A stretch of 9,178 bases of DNA from Prevotella sp. UBA2756 (GTDB taxonomy: Bacteria; Bacteroidota; Bacteroidia; Bacteroidales; Bacteroidaceae): the NCBI GenBank assembly GCA_002353205.1, contig DEJE01000058.1:1-9178 (forward strand), read 5' to 3'. This document shows positions 1-5,547 of the stretch, one piece after another. Below the pieces are notes generated by a model that was given only the letters and a program-made list of their open reading frames with translations, ran no database searches and was not told the DNA's origin. The position numbers and the translations under genes are program-made. Within the stretch, counting starts at the first letter, position 1. Every line of letters starts with the position of its first letter.

Positions 1-59
1 AACTTTTTGATGACGGGGAAAATGTTCTCGGTCGTAACCCCGATGTTGCCTTTTTGCAT
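1..59 (-). CDS. htpG: HtpG (Hsp90 family chaperone), N-terminal fragment
   Basis: Partial gene: only the first 19 codons and part of the next lie in the window, and the gene continues past the left edge. Reading the minus strand from the ATG at 59-57 gives MQKGNIGVTTENIFPVIKK, then the start of a Phe codon. I recognise this as the conserved start of Bacteroidota HtpG, where it precedes the first helix of the GHKL ATPase domain. HtpG is a cytosolic ATP-dependent chaperone dimer active in protein folding and stress. None of the ATP-binding residues fall inside the window, so identification rests on this N-terminal signature alone, which is distinctive. The gene is divergent from the ECF sigma factor gene, with 273 bases between the two start codons. 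I could not find a clear TAnnTTTG promoter for it on the minus strand. Confidence 0.88.
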   Translation of the reverse strand, partial: MQKGNIGVTTENIFPVIKK

Positions 60-332
60 AAGGAGTTTTATTTAAATTGTTTGTATTTCTTTCCACCCTC
101 CTATATGCAAAATCCGTGCCAGAACGAGACATCTGCTGATCAACCACGAAAAAAAGACTCTTTACTCTTTGTCGTATGTTGCAAAAACAATAGATTTTTG
201 TCTCATTCACATTTTTTATTTAATAAAACAATGAGACGAAGAGGAAAAATCATTATCTTTGCAGATAGAAATCGAAACGAGGCTTGTTTCATGAAGCCTT
301 CCTATCTAAGTATTATCACGGAGTTGCCAACC
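60..332. other. Divergent intergenic region between htpG and the ECF sigma gene
   Basis: This AT-rich spacer has no supported gene. The reading frame of the sigma factor stays open through it on the plus strand, but its translation here is rich in Phe, Asn and Lys and shows no domain, so I treat it as non-coding. It contains an 8-base inverted repeat (GTCTCATT at 200-207, AATGAGAC at 230-237), a promoter-like TATCTTTG at 254-261, and a 6-base hairpin (AGGCTT at 280-285, AAGCCT at 294-299) in the expected sigma-factor leader. A htpG promoter must also lie here or nearby, but I cannot place it. Confidence 0.6.
254..261 (+). promoter_or_regulatory. Putative -7 promoter element of the ECF sigma gene
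   Basis: TATCTTTG is an exact match to the Bacteroidota housekeeping -7 consensus TAnnTTTG. It lies 71 bases before the ATG at 333, giving a leader of roughly 60-70 bases. No good TTTG -33 element is present 17-23 bases upstream; that stretch instead holds the right arm of an inverted repeat (230-237). The call therefore rests on the -7 match and position only. Confidence 0.5.
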
Positions 333-857
333 ATGGAAAAGAATCAAAGCAAGTTCAGCCTCATTGCTGACTACTACGCCGCCCACTACGACGAGCTTGT
401 GGCGTATGTCAGCAAGATGATTCGCTATGCTGACGGGGCGGAGGACATCGTTCAGGATGTTTTCCTGCGGTTGCTGCGTAGCGATAAGCTGATAACTCCC
501 GTGACGATGCCTAATCTTGTCTACACGGTGGCTCGCAACCTCATCTTCGATTTCTGGCGTCATCACAGGGCAGTGGAAGAGTTTGAGCACTATCTGGTTG
601 GCGGCATGAGGCAAGGAGAAAACGCGTCGGACGTGGCTTCTGTTTATAATGCAACGGAAATCATAGAGTTGCTCGAGAGAGGAATGGCCCGTCTGGCTGA
701 TCGGCAGCGTGAGATATACAGCATGAACGTTTACGGAGGCATGAAGGTGGCCGAGATTTCAGACGAGTTGCGCATCAACTACAAGAGCGTGGAGCATCGT
801 CTGGGTGCCGCCCGCAAGGAAATGCGCAGCTTTATGAAGCGCATGCTTGCATCATGA
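333..857 (+). CDS. ECF-family RNA polymerase sigma factor
   Basis: A 174-residue sigma-70 family factor of the extracytoplasmic-function type, which directs core RNA polymerase to a dedicated set of promoters. Region 2 spans about residues 15-80 and carries the AEDIVQDVFLRLL signature (36-48) and the helix VYTVARNLIFDFWRHH (63-78). Region 4 spans about 115-170, with LADRQREIY followed by a helix-turn-helix (MKVAEISDELRINYKSVEHR). The start at 333 is chosen because the sigma domain begins within 15 residues of it and the length matches the family. The frame is open from base 3, but the extra upstream residues look like translated intergenic DNA; an ATG at 291 is possible but falls in a predicted leader hairpin. 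Many Bacteroidota ECF genes are followed by a FecR-type anti-sigma gene and a SusC/SusD pair. Here a terminator and an opposing gene follow instead, so the signal it responds to cannot be inferred from context. Confidence 0.92.
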   Translation: MEKNQSKFSLIADYYAAHYDELVAYVSKMIRYADGAEDIVQDVFLRLLRSDKLITPVTMPNLVYTVARNLIFDFWRHHRAVEEFEHYLVGGMRQGENASDVASVYNATEIIELLERGMARLADRQREIYSMNVYGGMKVAEISDELRINYKSVEHRLGAARKEMRSFMKRMLAS

Positions 858-914
858 TGGGCCGTCATGTTCATGAATGCTATTTCGATAGGTAGGTTTT
901 TAAGGTTAAATTGA

Positions 915-958
915 GCCCCTGCAACGTAGTGATACGAAGCAGGGGCGTTTGTTTTTTA
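915..958 (+). terminator. Rho-independent terminator after the ECF sigma gene
   Basis: A long hairpin: GCCCCTGC (915-922) pairs with GCAGGGGC (939-946). Inside, after an AA/AA internal loop, CGTA (925-928) pairs with TACG (933-936) around a GTGA tetraloop. On the plus strand it is followed directly by the T-rich run GTTTGTTTTTTATT, the classic intrinsic terminator layout. On the minus strand the following sequence is only weakly T-rich, so it is probably mainly a sigma-gene terminator, although the convergent lipoprotein gene ending at 978 may also use it. Confidence 0.88.
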
Positions 959-977
959 TTCAGAAAGGATTGTCTTC

Positions 978-1346
978 TTAATTCTCCTTCACAGCCATGA
1001 TGCCGTCTTCGCGCAGCTCCGGGTGCAGGTAGACGGTGCGGATGAAGGTGTCCTTGTCGTGAATGATGGTGGAACGGAGAAACCAAAGCGATCCCAGCTC
1101 CTTGTAGGCACCGTATTTGACCGGCTTCTTGAAGAGCGGGTCGTCGTTGTGGGTGATGGCATTCATCTTCATGAGCTGTTCGTCACCTATCTTGTCGGTG
1201 CTTCCCAGATTGCCGAACCTGACGACGTAGTTTTTGTTTGCCAGATTGTTGTCGAGGAATTGTTCCACGATGGTTTCTGCCTTGTGCTGCTTGCCGCAGG
1301 CAGCAAGCAGCAGGGCACAGGCGAAGATAATCAGTGTCTTCTTCAT
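978..1346 (-). CDS. Small lipoprotein of unknown function
   Basis: A 122-residue predicted lipoprotein that I cannot assign to a named family. Residues 1-17 form a type II signal peptide: two lysines, a hydrophobic stretch, and the lipobox LAAC with the acylated cysteine at position 17. The mature part is about 105 residues and mixed in charge. It includes KAETIVEQFLDNNL shortly after the anchor, a layout common in small Bacteroidota lipoproteins, and a later segment (ELGSLWFLRSTIIHDKDTF) that looks like beta strands. No transmembrane segment or catalytic motif is visible beyond the signal. The protein should sit at the outer membrane or periplasm. It starts 10 bases after the pepD stop codon on the same strand, so it is probably co-transcribed with pepD. 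Its coding potential is well supported by the signal peptide; its function is not. Confidence 0.85.
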   Translation of the reverse strand: MKKTLIIFACALLLAACGKQHKAETIVEQFLDNNLANKNYVVRFGNLGSTDKIGDEQLMKMNAITHNDDPLFKKPVKYGAYKELGSLWFLRSTIIHDKDTFIRTVYLHPELREDGIMAVKEN

Positions 1347-1356
1347 GTTTCTACGG

Positions 1357-2817
1357 TTATGATCTGTTGGGGATGTTCTTCAGAATCTCCATCAGATGAT
1401 CCCAAACCATCTGAACCGTGGGAATGTGGAGACGTTCGTCGGGCGAGTGGACGCCGCGAAGCGTCGGTCCGAACGACACCATGTCGAGGTTCGGGTACTT
1501 TTCCGAGAAGAGTCCGCACTCCAGTCCGGCGTGTATGCCGAGCACCTTCGGGTCCTTGCCGAAGAGTTTCTTGTAGGCTTCCACGGCGAGAGCTGTCAGC
1601 TTGCTGTCGGCATTCATCTTCCAGGCGGGGTATCCGTCGCCCTGTTCCACCTCGGCACCAGCCAGCTGGAACACAGCCTTGATGGTGGCAGCCTGGTTGT
1701 CGAGCGCACTCATGACGTTGGAACGCTGCGAAGCCACGACGACAACCTTGTCGTCGCTGGTCTCCACGCTGGCAACATTGCTCGATGTCTCTACCAGCCA
1801 GGCGATGGCTTCGTCCTGACACATGGCGAAAACGCCGTTGTCCACAGCCTGGAGGGCCTGAACGAGACGCGTGCTCACTTCAAGTGGCATGACGGGAACG
1901 GCTTCGGTACTTTCCAAAGCGAACTGCATGTTCTGTTCGGTGATGTGGAATTCTTCTTCCACCTCGGTCACGAAGATGTTCCATTCGGCTCGGGCCTGCT
2001 CCTTGAACTCGGTAGGAACGGCGAAAACAATCACGCCGTCGCGCGGAATAGCGTTGTGCAACTTGCCGGCATTGAACGAAGCCAGCCTCAGTCCCAGCTT
2101 CTCCTGCACCTTATATAAATAACGCGCGAGGATCTTCAGCGCGTTGGCGCGCTTCTTGTTGATGTCGTCGCCGGAGTGTCCGCCCACCAAACCTTTCAGC
2201 GAACCCTTCAGGAAGAACCAACCATCGGGAGCCTGTTCCTTCTGGAAGCGGAACGTGGCCGTGGTGTTGCGGCCGCCGGCACAGCTCACGAAGATCTGTC
2301 CTTCGTCTTCAGAGTCGAGGTTGATGAGCATGTCGCCCTTCATGAAACCGGGCTTCATGCCCTCGGCGCCGGTCAGACCGGTCTCCTCGTCGCGAGTGAA
2401 GACACACTCGATGGGGCCGTGCTCAATGTCGTCGCTGTCGAGGATGGCCAGCTCGATGGCGCAGCCAATGCCGTCGTCGGCTCCGAGCGTCGTCCCTTTG
2501 GCCTTCAGCCATTCGCCGTCGACGTAGGTCTGGATGGCATCTTTGTGGAAGTCGAAGTCCACGTCGACCAGCTTCTCGCACACCATGTCCATGTGGCTCT
2601 GCAGAATCACCGTCGCCTTGTCTTCGAATCCTTTTGTAGCAGGCTTGCGGATGATGACGTTTCCTGTTTCGTCGACTTCGGTTTCCAATCCTCGGCTCTC
2701 GCCAAAGCTCTTCAGGTACTCAATCATTTTTTCCTCGTGTTTCGACGGGCGCGGAATCTCGTTGATCTTAGCGAACTGTTCGAACACGCATGCGGGTTTT
2801 AATTCAATAGCATTCAT
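1357..2817 (-). CDS. pepD: Cytosolic Xaa-His / nonspecific dipeptidase PepD (M20 family)
   Basis: A 486-residue aminoacyl-histidine dipeptidase (EC 3.4.13.18) that splits dipeptides in the cytosol using two zinc ions, the last step of peptide use. Length matches the family. The metal and catalytic residues of characterised PepD enzymes can be placed: His75 and Asp77 in SHMDMV, Asp114 in LGADDGIG, the Glu144-Glu145 pair in TRDEETG, Asp168 in INLDSED, and His457 in GVHSPDERL. The GGHSGDDI motif (212-219) opens the lid domain. No signal peptide is present, consistent with a cytosolic enzyme. The ATG at 2817-2815 is chosen because MNAIELKPACVFEQFAKI is the usual family start. A lipoprotein gene follows after 10 bases. 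I found no exact TAnnTTTG promoter on the minus strand in the upstream spacer. Confidence 0.96.
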   Translation of the reverse strand: MNAIELKPACVFEQFAKINEIPRPSKHEEKMIEYLKSFGESRGLETEVDETGNVIIRKPATKGFEDKATVILQSHMDMVCEKLVDVDFDFHKDAIQTYVDGEWLKAKGTTLGADDGIGCAIELAILDSDDIEHGPIECVFTRDEETGLTGAEGMKPGFMKGDMLINLDSEDEGQIFVSCAGGRNTTATFRFQKEQAPDGWFFLKGSLKGLVGGHSGDDINKKRANALKILARYLYKVQEKLGLRLASFNAGKLHNAIPRDGVIVFAVPTEFKEQARAEWNIFVTEVEEEFHITEQNMQFALESTEAVPVMPLEVSTRLVQALQAVDNGVFAMCQDEAIAWLVETSSNVASVETSDDKVVVVASQRSNVMSALDNQAATIKAVFQLAGAEVEQGDGYPAWKMNADSKLTALAVEAYKKLFGKDPKVLGIHAGLECGLFSEKYPNLDMVSFGPTLRGVHSPDERLHIPTVQMVWDHLMEILKNIPNRS

Positions 2818-2874
2818 TGTGGTGTTATTTTTATATAATTGTTTTTTCTGTATTCACAATTTTCTTGGTGACTA

Positions 2875-2956
2875 TGACTTCGCAGAACTTACTTTTCGCT
2901 CGTAAATGAAAAGAAAAACCTTTTTCTTTTGCATTTCTCTTACTTATTTCGTAACT
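2875..2956 (+). repeat. Imperfect tandem repeat, copy A
   Basis: An 82-base unit running from TGACTTCGCAGAAC to TTTCGTAACT. It matches copy B almost throughout, with a handful of substitutions and two small length differences. Its centre is a perfect 10-base inverted repeat, AAAAGAAAAA (2909-2918) and TTTTTCTTTT (2921-2930), separated by CC. Adding AAATG (2904-2908) with CATTT (2932-2936) extends it, leaving one bulged G. The end carries TTTG at 2928-2931 and, after 20 bases, TAACTCTG at 2952-2959, which runs three bases past the unit and is one mismatch from a -7 element. Confidence 0.85.
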
Positions 2957-2957
2957 C

Positions 2958-3040
2958 TGGCTTCGCCGAACTTACTTTTCGCTCGGAAATGAAAAGAAAA
3001 AAGTCTTTTTCTTTTCGTTTCTCTCACTTATTTCGTAACT
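2958..3040 (+). repeat. Imperfect tandem repeat, copy B
   Basis: The second, 83-base copy, separated from copy A by a single base. The inverted repeat AAAAGAAAAA (2992-3001) and TTTTTCTTTT (3006-3015) is kept with a four-base loop. The stem can be extended outward, GAAATG against CGTTTC with one T:G pair, so the fold survives although the flanking bases differ from copy A. Its right end runs into the perfect promoter element TAACTTTG at 3036-3043. Confidence 0.85.
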
Positions 3041-3043
3041 TTG
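3036..3043 (+). promoter_or_regulatory. Putative -7 promoter element for the membrane protein/OmpH-like frame
   Basis: TAACTTTG is an exact TAnnTTTG match at the right edge of repeat copy B, 19 bases before the ATG at 3063. Transcription would start around 3050, giving a very short leader. The -33 region of this copy reads TTTTCG rather than TTTG, so the -33 element is imperfect. Confidence 0.65.
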
Positions 3044-3062
3044 CACCGCAAAATTACAAAAA

Positions 3063-3278
3063 ATGATTGAAACTCTTGTCATTACGGTGTTAATAATTGC
3101 TATCAGCATGGCATTATTGCTCGTGAAACTGCTTCTGAAGAAGAACGGGGAGTTCTCATCGACGCATATTCACGACAGTCAGGCCATGAAAGACCGGGGC
3201 ATACACTGTGTGCTCGATCAGGACCGAGAGGCAAGAGAGCAGGCTGAAAGATTGAAATTAACAAAAGATAAAAAGACA
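3063..3278 (+). CDS. Small bitopic membrane protein with His/Cys motif, in frame with the next gene
   Basis: A 72-codon segment beginning MIETLVITVLIIAISMALLL: one transmembrane helix (about residues 4-25), a basic KLLLKK stop-transfer stretch, and a soluble tail. The tail carries FSSTHIHDSQ (31-40) and GIHCVLDQDREAR (46-58). From memory, short membrane proteins with a similar F-x-x-TH-I ... KGI-x-C ... QDREA pattern occur across Bacteroidota, with no function I know. His35, His37, His48 and Cys49 are polar residues of the kind that can bind metal, but this is only a suggestion. By the positive-inside rule the tail should be cytosolic. There is no stop codon before the downstream ATG at 3279, so the true C-terminus is uncertain: the protein may run on as a 278-residue fusion ending at 3899. 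I list it separately because the downstream part has its own lipoprotein signal. Confidence 0.65.
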
Positions 3279-3899
3279 ATGAAGAAAACACTTTTCATGG
3301 CCATGGCAGCTGTCTTCGCCCTGGCTTCGTGCAACAATCAGGCTCCCAAGATGGACGAGAAGGCTCAGACCGCTGCTCCTGCCGAGCTGAAGATTGCCTA
3401 TGTGGAGATGGACTCTATCCAGACGCAGTATAAGTTCTGCAAGGAATATGAGCCGGTACTCGAGAAGAACGCAGAGAACTCGCGCAAGACGCTGACGCAG
3501 AAGCAGCAGTCGCTGCAGTCGGCAGCAATGAAATTCCAGCAGGACCTGCAGAACAACAAGTACACGCAGCAGCAGGCTGAGCAGGTGAACGCCAATCTGC
3601 AGAAGCAGCAGGCCGACCTGCAGTCGCTGGCTCAGCGCCTCGACGGTGAGCTGGCTCAGAAGCAGCAGGAATACCTGATGGCCGTGAACGACAGCATCCA
3701 GCACTTCCTGGAGAAATACAACAAGGACAAGAAATACTCGTTCATCGTCACCAAGGCCGGACTGCTCTATGCCGACAAGGCCTACGACATCACCAACGAG
3801 GTCGTGGCCGGCCTGAACAAGGCTTACAAGGGCCTGAACAAGAAGGCTGAGACAAAGAAAGCCGACGAGAAGAAGGACGCGCCCGCTGCCAAGAAGTAA
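3279..3899 (+). CDS. OmpH/Skp-like periplasmic lipoprotein
   Basis: Read from the ATG at 3279 this is a 206-residue protein of the OmpH/Skp family, periplasmic chaperones that hold unfolded outer-membrane proteins. Residues 1-18 are a type II signal peptide (MKKTLFMAMAAVFALASC) with lipobox LASC and acylated Cys18. The segment KIAYVEMDSIQTQY begins the conserved core. Residues of about 55-150 are a Gln/Lys-rich coiled coil (QKQQSLQSAAMKFQQDL and similar), matching Skp's helical tentacles. The core ends with YSFIVTKAGLLYADKAYDIT, typical of the family, and a Lys/Ala-rich tail follows. The start at 3279 is preferred over 3063 because a signal peptide must be N-terminal, and an A-rich stretch suited to Bacteroidota initiation precedes it. 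The lipid anchor differs from soluble E. coli Skp. The frame upstream is open into the small membrane protein, so a fused product is possible. A hairpin terminator follows. Confidence 0.87.
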   Translation: MKKTLFMAMAAVFALASCNNQAPKMDEKAQTAAPAELKIAYVEMDSIQTQYKFCKEYEPVLEKNAENSRKTLTQKQQSLQSAAMKFQQDLQNNKYTQQQAEQVNANLQKQQADLQSLAQRLDGELAQKQQEYLMAVNDSIQHFLEKYNKDKKYSFIVTKAGLLYADKAYDITNEVVAGLNKAYKGLNKKAETKKADEKKDAPAAKK

Positions 3900-3929
3900 G
3901 TAAAATCCATCTTAATGGTGCTAATAAAT

Positions 3930-3963
3930 GAATCCCTCTGTCGCGGCAACGATGGAGGGATTC
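3930..3963 (+). terminator. Probable terminator after the OmpH-like gene
   Basis: GAATCCCTC (3930-3938) pairs perfectly with GAGGGATTC (3955-3963) around a 16-base loop, 30 bases after the stop codon. The following TTGCTTTCAT is only moderately T-rich, so termination may be partial. It separates the OmpH-like gene from nth. Confidence 0.62.
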
Positions 3964-4020
3964 TTGCTTTCATGTAGGGAGTAACGGCTTCACTCATATT
4001 ATTTGTAATAACCGAACAGC

Positions 4021-4716
4021 ATGAGACGGAAAGAAAGATATGACTATGTGCTCAACTATTTCAGGGAGCGCATGCCGAAGGTGACCACCGAACTGGAGTT
4101 CGGTAGCGTGTTCCAACTGCTGGTGGCAACGGTGCTGAGCGCTCAGTGCACCGACAAACGCATCAATCAGGTGACTCCCGACCTGTTCAGACGTTACCCC
4201 GATGCACGAAGCATGGCGCAGGCCGAGGTTGACGAGGTGCTCGAATACGTGAAGAGCGTGAGCTATCCCAACTCGAAAGCTCGTCATCTGGTGGAGTTGG
4301 CGCGCATGATCGTCGCTGATTTCGGCGGAGAGGTGCCTACAGAGATGGCCGACCTGGTGAAGCTGCCCGGCGTGGGAAGGAAGACAGCCAACGTCATTCA
4401 GGCCGTGGCTTACGGCCGTAGTGCCATCGCTGTCGATACACATGTCTACAGGGTGAGCCACCGCATGGGGCTCGTGGCGCGCTCTGCCAACACGCCGGCC
4501 AAGGTTGAAGAGGAGCTGAAGCGATTCATTCCCGAAGCCGACCGCGCCGATGCTCACCACTGGCTGCTACTTCACGGACGCTATGTGTGCCAGAGTCGGC
4601 AGCCTAAATGCGACGGTTGCCAGTTTGCCGACATCTGTCCGAAGATTCTCGAAGGGTCGAAAGTGGGGGAAGTTAGGAGTGGAGTTAAGAATGAAGAGTT
4701 AAGAGTTAAGAGATAA
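4021..4716 (+). CDS. nth: Endonuclease III (base-excision repair DNA glycosylase/AP lyase)
   Basis: A 231-residue DNA glycosylase/AP lyase that removes oxidised pyrimidines and nicks the abasic site. The helix-hairpin-helix LPGVGRKTANVI (115-126) contains the catalytic Lys121. The catalytic Asp139 sits in AVDTHVYRV. The four cysteines of the [4Fe-4S] cluster are present with the standard C-x6-C-x2-C-x5-C spacing (Cys190, 197, 200, 206). The early segment LLVATVLSAQCTDKRIN is also typical. E. coli Nth is 211 residues, ending shortly after the last cysteine. This one runs about 20 residues longer, and the tail GVKNEELRVKR is encoded by a degenerate AGTTAAG heptamer array, so the extension looks like repeat read-through rather than a domain. 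The ATG at 4021 gives the expected N-terminus. It is probably transcribed separately from the OmpH-like gene; I see no good promoter match upstream. Confidence 0.96.
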   Translation: MRRKERYDYVLNYFRERMPKVTTELEFGSVFQLLVATVLSAQCTDKRINQVTPDLFRRYPDARSMAQAEVDEVLEYVKSVSYPNSKARHLVELARMIVADFGGEVPTEMADLVKLPGVGRKTANVIQAVAYGRSAIAVDTHVYRVSHRMGLVARSANTPAKVEEELKRFIPEADRADAHHWLLLHGRYVCQSRQPKCDGCQFADICPKILEGSKVGEVRSGVKNEELRVKR

Positions 4717-4765
4717 GTCAAGAATTAAGAGTTATTGCCTGTAACGATTAAGAATCAAGAATAAC
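4671..4765. repeat. Degenerate AGTTAAG heptamer array
   Basis: Seven-base units line up from 4671: AGTTAGG, a 5-base partial unit, AGTTAAG (4683), AATGAAG (4690), AGTTAAG (4697), AGTTAAG (4704), AGATAAG (4711), a 5-base partial, AATTAAG (4723), AGTTATT (4730). After a short break come GATTAAG (4746) and AATCAAG (4753). The left half lies inside nth and encodes its last 15 residues plus the stop codon; the right half fills most of the spacer before the DUF2461 gene. Runs of this kind are familiar from Bacteroidota intergenic DNA, as far as I recall. Confidence 0.8.
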
Positions 4766-4788
4766 TGCTTGGGCGATGACGAATACGA

Positions 4789-5523
4789 ATGAATATGCAG
4801 ACAAAGAGAATCATACAGTTCCTGAAAGACGTGGCTGCCAATAACAACCGCCCTTGGTTTCAGGAACACAAAGCGGAATACGATGCCGTCAGAAAAGACT
4901 TCGAGGAGGGAATAGCCAGTGCCATTGGATGTATTGCGGAGTTTGATTCCTCCATTTCCCATCTGTCGGTGAAAGATACCACCTATCGCTTCTATCGCGA
5001 TACGCGCTTCTCGCCCGACAAGTCGCCCTACAAACGGCATCTGGGTGCCTATATCGCTGCCCACGGAAAGAAAGCTCTTCACGGCGGATACTACATTCAT
5101 ATCGAACCCGGACATTGCATGTTGGCGTGCGGTAGCTATTGGCTGCCTACCAATATCCTCACTTCGTGCCGCAACGAGATCATGGCGAACATCGACGAGT
5201 GGCGACGCATAGTGGAAGACCAGCGCTTCGTGAGGTTCTTCGGAACGCCCGAAGAGTCGAGCATGGCCGTGAAGGAGGGTGGAGAATACGATATGGATTC
5301 CGACAAAGGCTTCGGTATCGTGCACCTGAAGTCTGCTCCCAGTGGTTTCCCGCGCGACTATGAGTTTATTCAATACCTGCGCATGAAGGACTATTGCTGC
5401 TGGAAGCATGTTCCCGACACCTTCTTCGACGGTGACCGTTGGCTCAATGAGATGGCCAAGGTGTTCAAGGTGGCGAAACCCATGATGGATTTCGTGAATA
5501 ATGTCATCGACGATTACGAATAG
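4789..5523 (+). CDS. DUF2461 family protein (TIGR02453-like)
   Basis: A 244-residue soluble protein of the DUF2461 family, whose biochemical role is not established as far as I know. Diagnostic segments are FLKDVAANNNRPWFQEHKAEY (11-31), where the family has an NNxxWF pattern; then YRFYRDTRFSPDKSPYKRH (66-84); then GGYYIHIEPG (99-108). The length is normal for the family (roughly 220-250 residues). No signal peptide or membrane segment is seen, so it is probably cytosolic. The start at 4789 (MNMQTKRI) is uncertain by two codons, since the ATG at 4795 would also work. The gene lies 72 bases after nth on the same strand across the heptamer array, so it may be co-transcribed with nth. It ends convergent with the C11 protease gene, 37 bases away. 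Confidence 0.9.
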   Translation: MNMQTKRIIQFLKDVAANNNRPWFQEHKAEYDAVRKDFEEGIASAIGCIAEFDSSISHLSVKDTTYRFYRDTRFSPDKSPYKRHLGAYIAAHGKKALHGGYYIHIEPGHCMLACGSYWLPTNILTSCRNEIMANIDEWRRIVEDQRFVRFFGTPEESSMAVKEGGEYDMDSDKGFGIVHLKSAPSGFPRDYEFIQYLRMKDYCCWKHVPDTFFDGDRWLNEMAKVFKVAKPMMDFVNNVIDDYE

Positions 5524-5547
5524 AGCAGCCTATTGTAGGAAATGAGA

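Larger units (their letters stand above)
2818..3062. other. Divergent intergenic region holding two tandem repeat copies
   Basis: No coding region is supported here. The left part (2818-2874) is AT-rich and should hold the pepD leader. The right part (2875-3040) is two imperfect head-to-tail copies of an approximately 83-base unit, each centred on an A-run/T-run hairpin. The last 20 bases form the leader of the membrane-protein frame starting at 3063. Confidence 0.75.

Noticed and set aside
54..332. N-terminal extension of the ECF sigma frame back to an ATG at 54
   Set aside because: The extra 93 residues have no domain, overlap the htpG start region and precede the best promoter match at 254; the sigma domain begins right after 333.
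1396..2802. Long plus-strand open frames opposite pepD
   Set aside because: They are antisense to a well-supported gene with all catalytic residues present, lack recognisable domains and reflect its codon bias.
2875..3040. CRISPR array
   Set aside because: Only two adjacent units of about 83 bases with no unique spacers between them and no cas genes.
3995..4009. Promoter for nth in CATATTATTTGTAAT
   Set aside because: It has TTTG but not TA at the required spacing, and no -33 element is visible.
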